Notes: a model not told the origin generated them from the sequence alone. A DNA stretch of 64,000 bases from Golubevia sp. BC0850 (GCA_012976225.1 JAAVVG010000022.1:124001-188000), one strand, 5' to 3'; numbered from the stretch's first letter, positions 24,286-39,082 are shown. Made by a program: numbers and translations.

Positions 24286-26938
24286 ATGAGATTCTCTATC
24301 GCTACCATCGCTGCCTTCTCAGCCCTCGTCTCTGCTGCTCCTCTACCAAATGGAGGATCTGCTTCCACGTAAGTAAATCAATGATGGTGAAGATGGAAGG
24401 TAGAAGTTGGGGAGAAAGGGAGAGAGAGCGTGCGCGCGAAGGCTCTACATTGTGCTAAGCCCCCTTATAACCATCTCCTTCACATTAGTTCTGGAACCGG
24501 AGCCGCCCTAGGTGCGGGAGCTGGAATTGGATCGTGAGTTTCATCTTTCTACGAGAGCCTCAGGGGGCTTCCTTATTGTTGGAGCTTTGTGTATCGTCCG
24601 TAGTTACTGACCATCGCCACCCTCCATTTCGTTTTCCCAATTTGATCCCTAAAACAGTGCTGCTGCCGGTTTGGCTGGAGTTCTCGCTGCTCCATTCGGT
24701 GGAATCGCTCAAGGAAACGGAGGAAATGCCCAAAACGGTGCTGAGGCCGGGTAAGTGAGAAAGGAGAAGCAGAGGAGGAAACCCTATTGTTGACTCGAGC
24801 TCGAGCTCGATCTTCGTTCTGACTTTCTTTCCTTGCCCCCTCCTTCTCTTTTCTCCCTCTTTTCTCCACCTTCCTTCCAAACTCTTATAGTGCCTCAAAC
24901 GGAGGTTTGGGAGGAGCTGGAGGAGCCGGAGCTGGTTCTTCCTTGGGAGCTGGTCTAGCTGGTGTTGGATCTCTCCTTGGACTTGGTTCTGCCCAAGGTT
25001 CTGCTGGTAACTTGCCAAGATCCATCGAAGAACGCAATGGAGGATCTGCTTCTACCTCTGGAACCGGTGCCGCCCTTGGAGCTGGAGCTGGAATTGGATC
25101 CGCTGCTGCTGGATTGGCTGGTGTTCTCGCTGCTCCATTCGGTGGAGTCGCCAACGGAAACGGTGGAAATGCCCAGAACGGAGCTGAGGCCGGGTAAGTC
25201 ATAAAGGAGAAGTAGGAGGAGGAAAATCTATCTTGGACTCGAGCGCGATCTTCGTTCTGACTCTCTTCCCTCGGCTTCTCCCTCTCTTTTCTCCCTCTTT
25301 TCTCCACCTTCCTTCCAAACTCTTATAGTGCCTCAAACGGAGGTTTGGGAGGAGCTGGAGGAGCCGGAGCTGGTTCTTCCTTGGGAGCTGGTCTAGCTGG
25401 TGTTGGATCTCTCCTTGGACTTGGTTCTGCCCAAGGTTCTGCTGGTAACTTGCCAAGATCCATCGAAGAACGCAATGGAGGATCTGCTTCTACCTCTGGA
25501 ACCGGTGCCGCCCTTGGAGCTGGAGCTGGAATTGGATCCGCTGCTGCTGGATTGGCTGGTGTTCTCGCTGCTCCATTCGGTGGAGTCGCCAACGGAAACG
25601 GTGGAAATGCCCAGAACGGAGCTGAGGCCGGGTAAGTCATAAAGGAGAAGTAGGAGGAGGAAAATCTATCTTGGACTCGAGCGCGATCTTCGTTCTGACT
25701 CTCTTCCCTCGGCTTCTCCCTCTCTTTTCTCCCTCTTTTCTCCACCTTCCTTCCAAACTCTTATAGTGCCTCAAACGGAGGTTTGGGAGGAGCTGGAGGA
25801 GCCGGAGCTGGTTCTTCCTTGGGAGCTGGTCTAGCTGGTGTTGGATCTCTCCTTGGACTTGGTTCTGCCCAAGGTTCTGCTGGTAACTTGCCAAGATCCA
25901 TCGAAGAACGCAATGGAGGATCTGCTTCTACCTCTGGAACCGGTGCCGCCCTTGGAGCTGGAGCTGGAATTGGATCCGCTGCTGCTGGATTGGCTGGTGT
26001 TCTCGCTGCTCCATTCGGTGGAGTCGCCAACGGAAACGGTGGAAATGCCCAGAACGGAGCTTCAGCTGGAGCTAGCAATGGAGGTCTCGGAGGTGCTGGT
26101 GGAGCTGGTGCATTCGATGACCTAGGAGCTGGTTTGGCTGGTAAGTGAATTGGACAACGAGATCCAAAGGAGGGTGACCTTTTGTTTTCCCCCTTGTTTT
26201 CCCCCTTGTCAGTCGCCTGACTATCGTCTTCTCTCTCCTTCTCTCCTTCCTCTCTCGCTATTCAAAGGTGTCGGATCTGTAAGTGCACTGTGATTGGGTG
26301 GCAAAGAAGAATTCGAGGTGAATTTGCCATTTTTGCTTTGCCAGACGCCTGACCGTCGTCTCTCTCTTTCTTCTCTCTCTCCGCTCCCCCCAGCTTCTAG
26401 GATTAGGAGAGGCTCACGGAAGCGCTGGTAACTTGCCAAGATTCATCGAAGAACGCAATGGAGGATCTGCCTCCACCAGTGGAGGAGGAGCAGCTCTAGG
26501 TGCTGGAGCTGGAGCTGGATCCGCTGCTGCCGGTTTGGCTGGAGTTCTCGCTGCTCCATTCGGTGGAATCGCTCAAGGAAACGGAGGAAATGCCCAAAAC
26601 GGTGCTGAGGCCGGGTAAGTGTTTTGAGAGGAATTGTTAAGAAACAAAGAGAAGCAGCGAAGCAAAACTCGAGCCCTCCATTCTGATCCTTCTCTTTCTT
26701 CTCTTCTTGACAGTGCTTCCCAAGGAGGACTTGGTGGTGCTGGAGGAGCCGGAATCGGTTCCACCATTGGAGCTGGACTTGCTGGTTAGTATTTGACGCG
26801 AGGGAGAGTCCAAGGAGCTAGGCGACGTGACAAGCAGCTGTCTGACCATACCTTTCCCCCCTCTGTTCTCTTCTCAAAGGTGTCGGAAGTTTGTTAGGAC
26901 TCGGAAATGCTCAAGGAAGCGCCGGTAACCTCCCATAA
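24286..26938 (+). CDS. secreted Gly/Ala-rich protein made of tandem exon-intron repeats
   Basis: Ten exons: 24286-24368, 24489-24533, 24658-24750, 24891-25193, 25329-25631, 25767-26140, 26268-26278 (11 bases), 26394-26614, 26714-26784 and 26880-26938. They join in frame to 520 residues. MRFSIATIAAFSALVSAAP is a signal peptide. The mature part is about six degenerate copies of one unit of roughly 100 residues. Within it the blocks GGLGGAGGAG, GAGLAGVGSLLGLG, SAGNLPRSIEERNGGSAS, GTGAALGAGAG and GLAGVLAAPFGG recur. Exons 4, 5 and the first part of 6 look identical. Copies differ in which of five equivalent positions carry an intron. There is no Cys, no obvious Kex2 site and no GPI tail. The function is unknown; a structural wall, repellent or adhesive role is only a guess from composition. 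Confidence 0.82.
24891..26061 (+). repeat. 438-base tandem repeat (exon plus intron), 2.7 copies
   Basis: Unit 1 is 24891-25328, unit 2 is 25329-25766, and a partial unit 3 is 25767-26061. Each full unit holds a 303-base exon and the following 135-base intron. By eye I find no difference between the copies, introns included, so the amplification or homogenisation is recent. The copy breaks off at 26061, where exon 6 continues into different Gly/Ala-rich sequence. The preceding intron (24751-24890) is a diverged relative sharing its 3' half. Confidence 0.95.
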
Positions 26939-27194
26939 ATCAACTGAATGATGTTGAGAGCCCGCTCCGTCTCAGTTGTGCCGTTTCTTCTTCCCTTTCG
27001 TCTCTTCGTTGTCACTTCATATATCCCTATTCATTAGCTCCGTTATACATTTCATGAACCATCTTACGTTTCAACACTACGATATCATCTTCACCTTACT
27101 CTCTCACTGCTTGAATGTGTGTTGTATCTCGTGAAAGATGAAAGTGTCGACAGGGTAGTCTTCAACAAGAGTCCAGCAGTGTTCAGCAAAAGTC

Positions 27195-27327
27195 GTTCAG
27201 TAAGGTCGGGACAACAAGGAAACAACAATGTGAAGGAGCCTGGGGGAGAGGCTTGGATGATGTGATCACGTGATGTGATGTCCCCCTTTCTTGTTCTCCC
27301 GACCCCACTGAATGCCCCTTACTGAAC
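27195..27327. repeat. imperfect inverted repeat, possible MITE-like element
   Basis: GTTCAGTAAGG at 27195-27205 is the exact reverse complement of CCTTACTGAAC at 27317-27327. Just inside, GTCGGGACAACAAG (27205-27218) pairs with CTTGTTCTCCCGAC (27290-27303) with one mismatch. The centre is itself near-palindromic around TGATCACGTGAT. No coding sequence lies inside and no target duplication is clear, so a transposon origin is only one option. Confidence 0.5.
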
Positions 27328-27819
27328 GCTGCCTATTACTGGGGGAAGGTCTTGGGCAAGATTATCGACAGGGAGCTCGACCTAACTTGGTCACTCGGTC
27401 ACCCGCATCTTCTGTCCAGCGCTCTGATGCATAAGTACATCTTGCTGAAGGCAAGTCCGTTCACCTCGATCCAATTCGCCTGATAACCCTTCCAGTTAGA
27501 GCGATTTTCTTTTCAGACCGAAGGCTTTCAGGACAGAGGCCTTCATAACTCTATTCGAAAACTTAAAGGCAGCTCTGAATTTGATGGGACCACTCATGCC
27601 TAAAATGCAAAGGTTGTCGACTGAAGGAAGAAGTGGATATTCATCGATTCTTTCTCTCCAAAGGGCTTCACCGAAGATGACTTTTGAAGGGTTCTGTAAT
27701 CTTTCTATAATCTGAAGAGGGGATTTTGACAGGATGAAGGAGCATTAACCCTTGAACCACTCCAGTCTGACGAGCGTCGAAGAAGAAGGGATGGTGGGTG
27801 GTTGTGAACGCAGCAAAGG

Positions 27820-27827
27820 TATAAATA
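27820..27827 (+). promoter_or_regulatory. TATA box of the small secreted-protein gene at 28064
   Basis: TATAAATA lies 244 bases before the ATG. The paralogue at 34900 has TATAAAA at almost exactly the same distance (243 bases), which supports both as functional elements. Confidence 0.6.
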
Positions 27828-28063
27828 AGCAGCAGAAGCTTCTTCTCGCTCCAAATTCCCCAGCTTTTGGCCATTACTCAATTTAACTCTCTTCTGAAAC
27901 TTCTAGACCTCCAAGCAGCTGGCCTGTCTTCTTCCAATCCACTCGCCACTCGCCACTCTAGTTCTCTGCCTTGCGCTAGCTCAATCGGATCTTGTTTCGC
28001 TGGATTTTTCCTTCAATTATCAGTTTCCAGTCTTGAAGCCAAATCCACTTCCCTCACGCAAGC

Positions 28064-28664
28064 ATGCAACTTTCCAAATCAATTCTCTTTGTCCTCTTAT
28101 CAGTTACGGTGGCAGCAGCTCCAATTCCACAAAACTCAATCAACTCCTATGGAATGTCTCAAGCTAACGACCATCAAGATCGAAGCTACCGCGGTGCTGA
28201 GCCACAGAGTCAGCCTCGAGGTGCTAAGGTCAGTTATATGGGTTTGGCAACGGAGATTATAGAGTTCTTCAACGCTATCAGATCATAGGTGAGTATCATG
28301 TTTCAACGCTATCAGAACATCGGCCAGTCTCATGGTACAGAACCTGCCTATTGCAGGAAGAAGAACTCATCTCTGCACTTTCCCTGCTTTCACTCTCTTC
28401 CATCTCGAAGGAGCATTGGCAATTTCAATCTAGGAAAGCTTTCACGATCTTCAATGAATTCGTTCGAACGTGAGTAGGCAACGATTCGATGACCTCAACC
28501 TTTTGAAAGGGGAAAGAATTGTCTCTTTTGTTGATAAAGTTGGACATCTCTTGCTTCTTCTTCGCAGGCTCTATCAAGCTCTGTCACTCGACCGTAGAAT
28601 CAGATGGAGTTCAATTCAGGTCTTGTCGTCTTCAATTTTAAGTAGCTTTCAAGCTTTTCTTTGA
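28064..28664 (+). CDS. small secreted protein, paralogue of the 34900 gene, with an in-frame TAG at the end of exon 1
   Basis: Exon 1 (28064-28288) encodes 74 residues starting with a signal peptide, MQLSKSILFVLLSVTVAAAP. It ends GLATEIIEFFNAIRS then TAG, immediately followed by a GTGAGT donor. Two further exons are open in the expected frame: 28357-28469, beginning EEELISALSLLSL, and 28568-28664, ending SSFQAFL and TGA. Exon number and phases (0, then 2) match the paralogue at 34900, whose corresponding segment is GLASAIINMFNTIRS. So the gene is either truncated to 74 residues, a fresh pseudogene, or spliced at an upstream donor (AAG/GTCAGT at about 28229) that avoids the TAG and keeps phase. 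The function is unknown. Confidence 0.65.
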
Positions 28665-29720
28665 GTTCGATGTATTATAGTACTTCTATTTTCTTTTCAA
28701 TTATTGTATTTGCTAATCAGAAATCAAACCGTTTAATAGAATCCATGTTATCGAGGCGCTGAATTTTGACGAGAAAATTGAATTGAACAGAGTTGGAGAA
28801 GTGTTCTTTTCGACCTCAACTTCCCAAAACGCTGGCGATGACTCCCAGTCTACCACTTCTTCAGCCAAGGCTCGGCACTCTTCAAGCTCTTCAGAGGAGA
28901 GTTGCTCGAAAGCAATGACAGACTTCTTGAGTGCTTGCATTTTGACTCCCTCCACTTCCAATCCAGCCTCAACATTGTCTCTTCTTGATTTGAGTGTTGC
29001 ATAAGAAGAGAACTTCCATATCGTATCCGAGCCTGAGAATTTGAAGAAGGGGCAATCTAACTGAAAGATCGTTTCCTGCCTAGTTATATCATCAAGACAG
29101 ATCAATATTGAAAGCCGATTGTGAAGGTCTGGTAAAGGTTCAAAGTCAAAGACTCGATGGGCCCACCATCCAGCTTGGGAACTCCTTATCGAAATCGATA
29201 AATTTTTGATAGAGTCTAAGCAGCCGTTAAGAAGAACATTCCTTGGGAGGAGGAGGGATTAGACCCTAGAAAGGTCAGTAAAGTTCCAAATGCAGATGGG
29301 GTGAAAGCTGAACGAGAACGAAGGTGGATTTCTGCTCGACTCATCTGAAGACATCTCCGGAAGTTTTTAAAATTCCGAGAAACTGATGCGATTCAATTGC
29401 TGGAATCAGCGCTTGACCAGCCTCCCTGAGGATGTAAAGGCTCGGAGGCTTCTCGAGGAGGGAAGTTTTGATTCTACTGACCTAAGAATAGAAGCTGGGT
29501 GGGTGGGTTTGAAAAGTGTTACATTTTGATGGTGAAATTCGAATCAAATGATTGGAAAAGAATTCAAGATTAGAATTCGAATCAAAGAGACGGCTTGGAT
29601 GTGGATTTGATTGACGCGGCTGCTGCGAGTCCCAAAGGGAGACAGACTCCAAGTTCTTCTAATCCACAACCCATCACCACTCTTCACTCTTCCTCTAATT
29701 CTGATATTGTTACCGCTAGA
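28665..29720. other. intergenic, 1.06 kb, with a possible decayed fragment
   Basis: Upstream region of ARG5,6. On the minus strand 28713-29105 is open for 130 codons without an ATG. It contains a charged helical segment (LSSEELEECRALAEEV) resembling a motif I associate with uncharacterised basidiomycete proteins, so it may be a relic. The rest shows nothing I can name. Confidence 0.35.
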
Positions 29721-33836
<4,116 letters not shown>

Positions 33837-34899
33837 GCGAGACTCCTGGTGGGAGGGAGTTGAGACGATGAGGTAGGGCAAAGGGAAAGTGAAGAACAAA
33901 GATAGTATAGATTTTGAAACTAAGACTCAATCGAATGTTGACACCTAATAATACGCAACTGCATCATTTTCACAATGTCCTCGTTTTCTGCTTTGAACGT
34001 ACCGAGAGGTTGGTTGCCTCGTGCCTCGCTGACCAGTGAGGTAGACCAAAGTTCATCAAGATCAAGTTTCATCTTGTCGACAAGTGAAGAGAAAAGCTTG
34101 GGAAGTGAGAGAACGAGGCGGCGTGCAGTCCGCATTGAACGGTTTGCCTCAGAAAAGCAGGGATGACCCTTTCAGTCTGAGGCTCTCATAACCGTGCACG
34201 CGGAAAGAAAGCTCAGCGGATTTGCCTCAGTCGAAGTGAAGGCTTTCTTTCCTTTTTTTTCGTGTACCTCTTTGAACTTAGGACCGTGGCGTTTTGCTGC
34301 ACAGAGGGTAACAAAGAATGCCTCGAGAAAAGCCTCAAAACTCGGAAGAATCCCATGTGACCCAGTTGATCTGCTGGGAATCGATCAGCTGGCCAACTCA
34401 TTAAAGTCCTCATTGCTAAAGAAATTCCAAGTTGTTAGAAACGATGCCGCCGAATTTGAGTGGTCGTTGTTCGCTCGCACTGGTTTTGGTTCATTGGTTG
34501 AAGCTCGCCAGTCACGCCACTCACTCAACAGCGGGATACTCTATTTGAAGACGAGCCTTCAGTCGCTTCAGTTTGAGAGCGTCTGAGAGATCTATAGGAT
34601 GAGGCTGAAGGAATCACCTGCCAGCTGTCAGGGAGGTCGCTGGCGAGGATGTCGACTATAAAAAGTCATCGATTCTCTCTTCTCTGAACCTTCCCACATC
34701 AAACCTATCTGCTGTCTCTTTATCTCTTTCTCGTTCCTTCAAATCGTTAGCTGGTCTGACTTCTTACTTCTTTTCTTTCTACTTCGAACTTTAATCCTCA
34801 AGCTTTCTGAATCTATTCATCTTTCCCTCGTTCTAGGAACATTCTCTCGGACAAAATATCTTGCTCTCTTCTTTCTCATCCATCCCTCAAGTGTCCAAA
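33837..34899. other. intergenic, 1.06 kb
   Basis: Between ARG5,6 and the second small secreted-protein gene. It contains the TATA box at 34657. A 130-codon frame at 34194-34586 starts with GTG and has no recognisable family. Confidence 0.4.
34657..34663 (+). promoter_or_regulatory. TATA box of the small secreted-protein gene at 34900
   Basis: TATAAAA, 243 bases before the ATG, matching the spacing in the paralogue at 28064. Confidence 0.6.
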
Positions 34900-35558
34900 A
34901 TGCAATTTCCAAGACATTTCTCAAGCATCGCCCTTCCTCTCTTGTTCGTCTGCCGTTTAGTCGACGCTGCTCCAACTCCACTCTCAAATCATCTTGAAGT
35001 AGTCGAGCAAATCAGTCACCTTCAAAATCAAGCTAGAGGTAACTTTTCAACTTTCGCTGGTTTAGCTTCTGCAATCATCAATATGTTTAACACAATCCGC
35101 TCTAGGGATATCAACAACGAGGTGAGTTTCAAAGTCAATCTTCTTCTCTTGTCCTCTTCGCTTGTCATCACCGATTTGTATCAGATATAATTGAATCGGT
35201 TTTACCCTTCTTCGTTTACTTGCACAGGAGCTCGACCAATTTTCTCATCTCTTCTCTTCATCACCGGAATCTGACGAAGACCTGGAGAAGAGACTCAGCC
35301 CCGGGAATATTTCGGCCGCTATAAGTTTGTGAGTTAAGATGTTTTTCTTGCGAACATGAGTCCAGAGAAGTAATTCTGAAAGAGAGCCCTTTCACTGACA
35401 TCCTCGATCTTCGCTCGCAACTTTCTTACAGATTCACCAACATTTACAAGGGCTTTAAAGCCAACCTCGATAAGGAAGCTCAAGACCAGCTAACATCTAA
35501 GCTAGCCGAGGAATTCCAGACCAAAGAGACTGTTCAATTAAACGCAGATTTGCTTTGA
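34900..35558 (+). CDS. small secreted protein (intact paralogue of the 28064 gene)
   Basis: Three exons, 34900-35121, 35228-35328 and 35432-35558, give 149 residues. A signal peptide (MQFPRHFSSIALPLLFVCRL, cleavage near DAAP) leads into a helical, charged, cysteine-poor mature protein. The block GLASAIINMFNTIRS is shared with the gene at 28064, and a second helical block (ISAAISLFTNIYKGF) aligns in position with KAFTIFNEFVRT there. A dibasic EKR sits near residue 95 and could be a processing site. No known family is recognised. It may be a secreted effector-like or wall-associated factor; that is inference from size and secretion only. Confidence 0.75.
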
Positions 35559-36000
35559 GCGTCGACTCTTCTTGTACCACCCTCATGTTGTGTAAGGTCT
35601 CTCCGATGTTTTCGTGTATAAGCTTCCACATTGAGTCCTCATATTCTGTTCTGATGCACTTCGCTCATACATTCATGCGTGAGACTTTGGCCTTGATCTG
35701 TTCAGATTTTGCCACCTTGGACTGCGACTTCCTTCGCGTCTTCAGAGAGAGACCGTCTTTTTCTCCTTCTCTCCTCCTTCCTTCCAATGCGCTTGCAGAA
35801 ATCGAAGTGTCAAAAGTTAAGAGCAAAGCTCCCGGCTTTCGATGGAAACTCTCTAGATAGATAAGAAGAAATGCGGATCTCGGACCTAAAGATGAAAGGA
35901 CCAGCCTTCACTCCACTCCACTCCATCGGATCACTCCTTCCTTAAAGGTCTCTCACCCATCTTTCCTCGACTTCACAACATCATCCATTTTTCAGAGACC
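35559..36000. other. intergenic, 440 bases, nothing seen
   Basis: 3' UTR of the small secreted gene and promoter of the SYLF gene. No motif stands out. Confidence 0.4.
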
Positions 36001-37578
36001 ATGAACCATCAAAATCAATCCAATCCGACCTCTAGCTCGGGAACTCCAAAAGAATCGAAGTGGAAGAAGTGGGGGACGGCGGCTGGGGAGAAGGCTATGA
36101 AGCTCAGTGACAAAGTCAGTCCATACGTCAATGGTGCAGCAGCTAGTGAGTCAAAAAATAAGTATAAGGAGCTTCAGTCGTTCAGTATGGAACATAGGCG
36201 AATGCGAGATGGGCAGAAATGGAGACAGAGAACCTTCTGAACACGTTCTATCTTTCCCTTCAACAGAAGTAGGAGCTGAGCGCTTCTGGCCATCGAGTAA
36301 TGACATGCTATTGGAAATAGAGAAGTGCGAAAGGATTCTAAGAGCCTTTACCGTCGAAGGGATTCCAAGCAAGCCGGAAAAGGAGGAGGAAGAATTGAGT
36401 TGGCACAAGGATAAGAAGGTCAATTTCATGCAGAAAAAAAGAAAAGTGCTGCGAAAAATTCCTTCAAAAGTTATCAAGGAGGCCGCTGGGATAGGTGAGT
36501 AGTCAACGGCGAGGCTGAGAGAGACGGAATGGTGCGAGATAGGATTCATCGGTTGAGGAGGACAAGATCTAGGTGTTCGCTACTTGAGCTCTCTGTGGCG
36601 GCATTTCTTGGATCAGCCCTAGTTCATGCAGCTGATTTTCATTTCTTCAGTGAATCAGAAAAATCTGGGAAGGTGTTGCTCTCTGAGGCTTCTAACAGTC
36701 TGCTTACCCTTTGCTTCTCCTGACGCAGTCATTTACACCAGCATGAGGACAGGTGCCGCTCCATTTGGTGGCGCTGGTGGATCAGGCTTAGTCTTATCCC
36801 GCTTACCCGATGGCAGGTGAGACTGACAGCAAATGAAAGCGAGCTTGCCAATCCCACTCCTCTCATCCCACCATCTCTCCATGACTCCTTGACTTTCGCC
36901 CCTCTCTAGTTGGTCTGCTCCATCAGCCATCTCACCAAACAACTTGAGCGCTGGATTTTTACTGGGTCTTGACATCTTCGATGCCATCCTGGTGATAAGG
37001 AAGCCGGAGCTGATGGAGTCCTTTGGAACACACAAGTTTACTATCGGTGCTGAACTGACTGTCGCTGCAGGTCCGCTGGGAACTGGAACCATTGCAGAAG
37101 TTGGAGCAGAAAAGGTTCCAATATACAGCTATGTTCGATCGAAAGGCCTGTATGCAGGAGTCGAAGTCATGGGACAGGTCTTCGTCGACAGGTTCGATGA
37201 GAACGAGAGGTTCTACAATTGGCCAGGAATTAAAGCTGCTGGTGAGTTCGACTGTTTCAAATTCTTCCCAAGCTCTATCTCTGGATCATTTTCTTGATAC
37301 CATCTTCTCTCATCTCACCAGACATTCTTCAAGGCAGAGTCCGCGTTCCAGCTAGCGCTCATTCTCTCCACAGAGCATTACAGGATGCTGAAAATGGATT
37401 TGCCCAAGGCGATAGATTAGAAAAAGTTGTCTTCGATGAAGAGGCGGTGGTTCCTCCTCCTTACGATTCCGAAAGTGAAGAGAAGCCTCGAGAGCCTGTT
37501 CCTTCGAACTCGACGAACTCGACGTCCAGCGTCCTACCGCCTCCGCCTCGTCACCATAGTTCGAATATCGCGATGTAG
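36001..37578 (+). CDS. SYLF-domain (Ysc84/SH3YL1-type) lipid-binding protein
   Basis: SYLF proteins bind phosphoinositides and often actin at endocytic sites. Exons 36001-36145, 36267-36494, 36729-36816, 36910-37241 and 37322-37578 give 349 residues. The domain is recognised from GAAPFGGAGGSGLVLSRLPD, SWSAPSAISPNNLSAGFLLG, DIFDAILVIRKPELMESF and AELTVAAGPLGTGTIAE (about residues 125-255). The C-terminal 60 residues are Pro/Ser/Glu-rich with PPPY, VLPPPPR and many serines. There is no SH3 domain, unlike Ysc84 itself, so this is the shorter SYLF form found in many fungi. There is no signal peptide or membrane segment. Confidence 0.88.
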
Positions 37579-37971
37579 TTGAAGGGTCCAGAACTGCTTG
37601 TATAAATTTCGATTGCTTTAGAGAAATGAGCGACTATTCGCAGACTTGCTGTGGTTTGTCACTCGTCGAGTCGTTCACTGAACAGTCCCAAACTGGGAAT
37701 CTCAATGATTGTTCACACCGAGCTGTTTGCGTCGCATCATCAAGCTGTTACCCACTTGAGCTGCTAACTTTGAGGCCCTAGAGATAGGAGCATGAGTATT
37801 GTATTTGGGAAGCGTTTTTAAAGGGTCGTTACAGAGAGTTGGGAGAGAAAGGACGAGATGGGAACGTATTGATGGTGACGGCTTAGCTTACAGATGTAAG
37901 TTTAAAGGACTCTGGAGAAGACGACGACGACGGAACAGAAAATTTGAGATCGATTTGCGAAGCCCTAAAGT
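37579..37971. other. intergenic between convergent genes, nothing seen
   Basis: 393 bases holding the two facing 3' UTRs of the SYLF gene and the secreted protein gene. Confidence 0.4.
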
Positions 37972-39082
37972 TTACAGGGTATTGCAAGCGACTCCAGTTC
38001 CAGGTGGAGAGATCCACTCGCTTCCGACCGAGTAGCCATATGCGTTTGCATAGGAAGTGGTCGAAGGAAGAATTGGAGAATAGACTGAGAGGAGAAGAAA
38101 GGGCCGAGGTCAAAATGAGACTTGTTGCAGAATCTACAGAAAGAGAACTCACTTGTGGCAGAGCCTTGAGTGAAGAAAGGGTTTGCGAACGTCTCGTTGT
38201 AGAGGAAGGTCGTGAAGCCGCAACCGCTAGCTGGAGTCCCAAAAGACTTTAGGTAAGGTTGAGCGGCTAGCAAGGGAAGAGAGACAGTCAATGCCAGTAC
38301 TTGGGGTCATGACAGCTAAGTCGGGTAGACGCTCGTGAGGCGTGACTTACCGATAGCCTTGAAAGTGTTGGCACTGATGTAAGGAGTGGTCACTCTATGG
38401 AAGGTCGATTGAAAGACAGGTTGAACCAATCCGATTCCAAGCACAGTGATCCCTTGAGAAATGCCGAAAGACAGATCCGATGTTCCAACAGACTTGTAAG
38501 CAGCATGCAAAGGATCGAAAATCCCGATTTGAACGTTAGTGAGAGTTGTCAACGTTCCAACCAAGCTTGCTACGATGAAGTCGACGAATGACACGGAGTT
38601 GTAGAGGAAAGGTTTTCCAGTTCCTAAAACGTCGACGAAGGGAACGTAGACATTGGCAACCTGAAGAAGAGAGAAAGAAGGAACAGGCATGCTGTTAGGG
38701 GAAGGCCGAAAGGGAAGAGACATGGGAAAGATCCGAAACTCACACTCAATTCGTTGACGGTAATGACACCTTGTCTGATCTCGTATTGGTAACCAGAATT
38801 GATGTAAATCAAATGTTGATCTGCTGCTAAGAAACCAGAAGGTAAACCGGTTGGAGTAATCAAGCTGTAAAGCGGATTTCCTGAAGGATCCTTAGGCAGC
38901 AGAGATAGTGCAACAGCTTTAGAGATTGGCAGAAGGTTGAACGTGACGTTGTAAGACGCAGTCATTTGAGGAACGTTATTTGCGAACGCTGTGTTAGGAG
39001 CTTGACGTTTGATGGGACCGGCAGAGGTTGGAGAGGACAGGAAGAGAGCGAATAAAAGAGAGGAGAGGAGGGAGAAACGCAT
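37972..39082 (-). CDS. secreted protein of unknown family
   Basis: Exons 38744-39082, 38351-38660, 38153-38266 and 37972-38084 join in phase to 291 residues. A signal peptide (MRFSLLSSLLFALFLSSPTS) is followed by AGPIKRQ, a likely Kex2 site. Visible segments include NVTFNLLPISKAVALSLLPK, QYEIRQGVITVNEL, VANVYVPFVDVLGTGKPFLY and GSEWISPPGTGVACNTL at the end. The composition is beta-rich, with a few NxS/T sites and only a few cysteines. I do not recognise the family. It is the fourth secreted product between 24 and 39 kb. Confidence 0.75.

Larger units (their letters stand above)
26939..28063. other. intergenic, 1.1 kb, with a palindromic element and a TATA box
   Basis: Separates the Gly/Ala-rich gene from the first small secreted-protein gene. 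It holds an imperfect inverted repeat at 27195-27327 and a TATA box at 27820. I see no gene in the rest. Confidence 0.45.

Noticed and set aside
24891-26061. Repeat array considered as CRISPR or satellite DNA
   Set aside because: Units are 438 bases with an exon and intron each and lie in one reading frame of a fungal gene.
24885-26078. Repeated minus-strand frames of about 140 codons, rich in Pro/Ala/Glu
   Set aside because: They are antisense to the Gly/Ala-rich repeats and recur only because the DNA repeats; they span real introns of the plus-strand gene.
24962-26125. Leucine-rich plus-strand frames starting MLDLSLDLVLPK
   Set aside because: These are the +1 frame of the same repeats and disagree with the splice sites that give a continuous secreted protein.
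34194-34586. 130-codon frame upstream of the small secreted gene
   Set aside because: It starts with GTG and shows no signal peptide, domain or intron; chance open frame.
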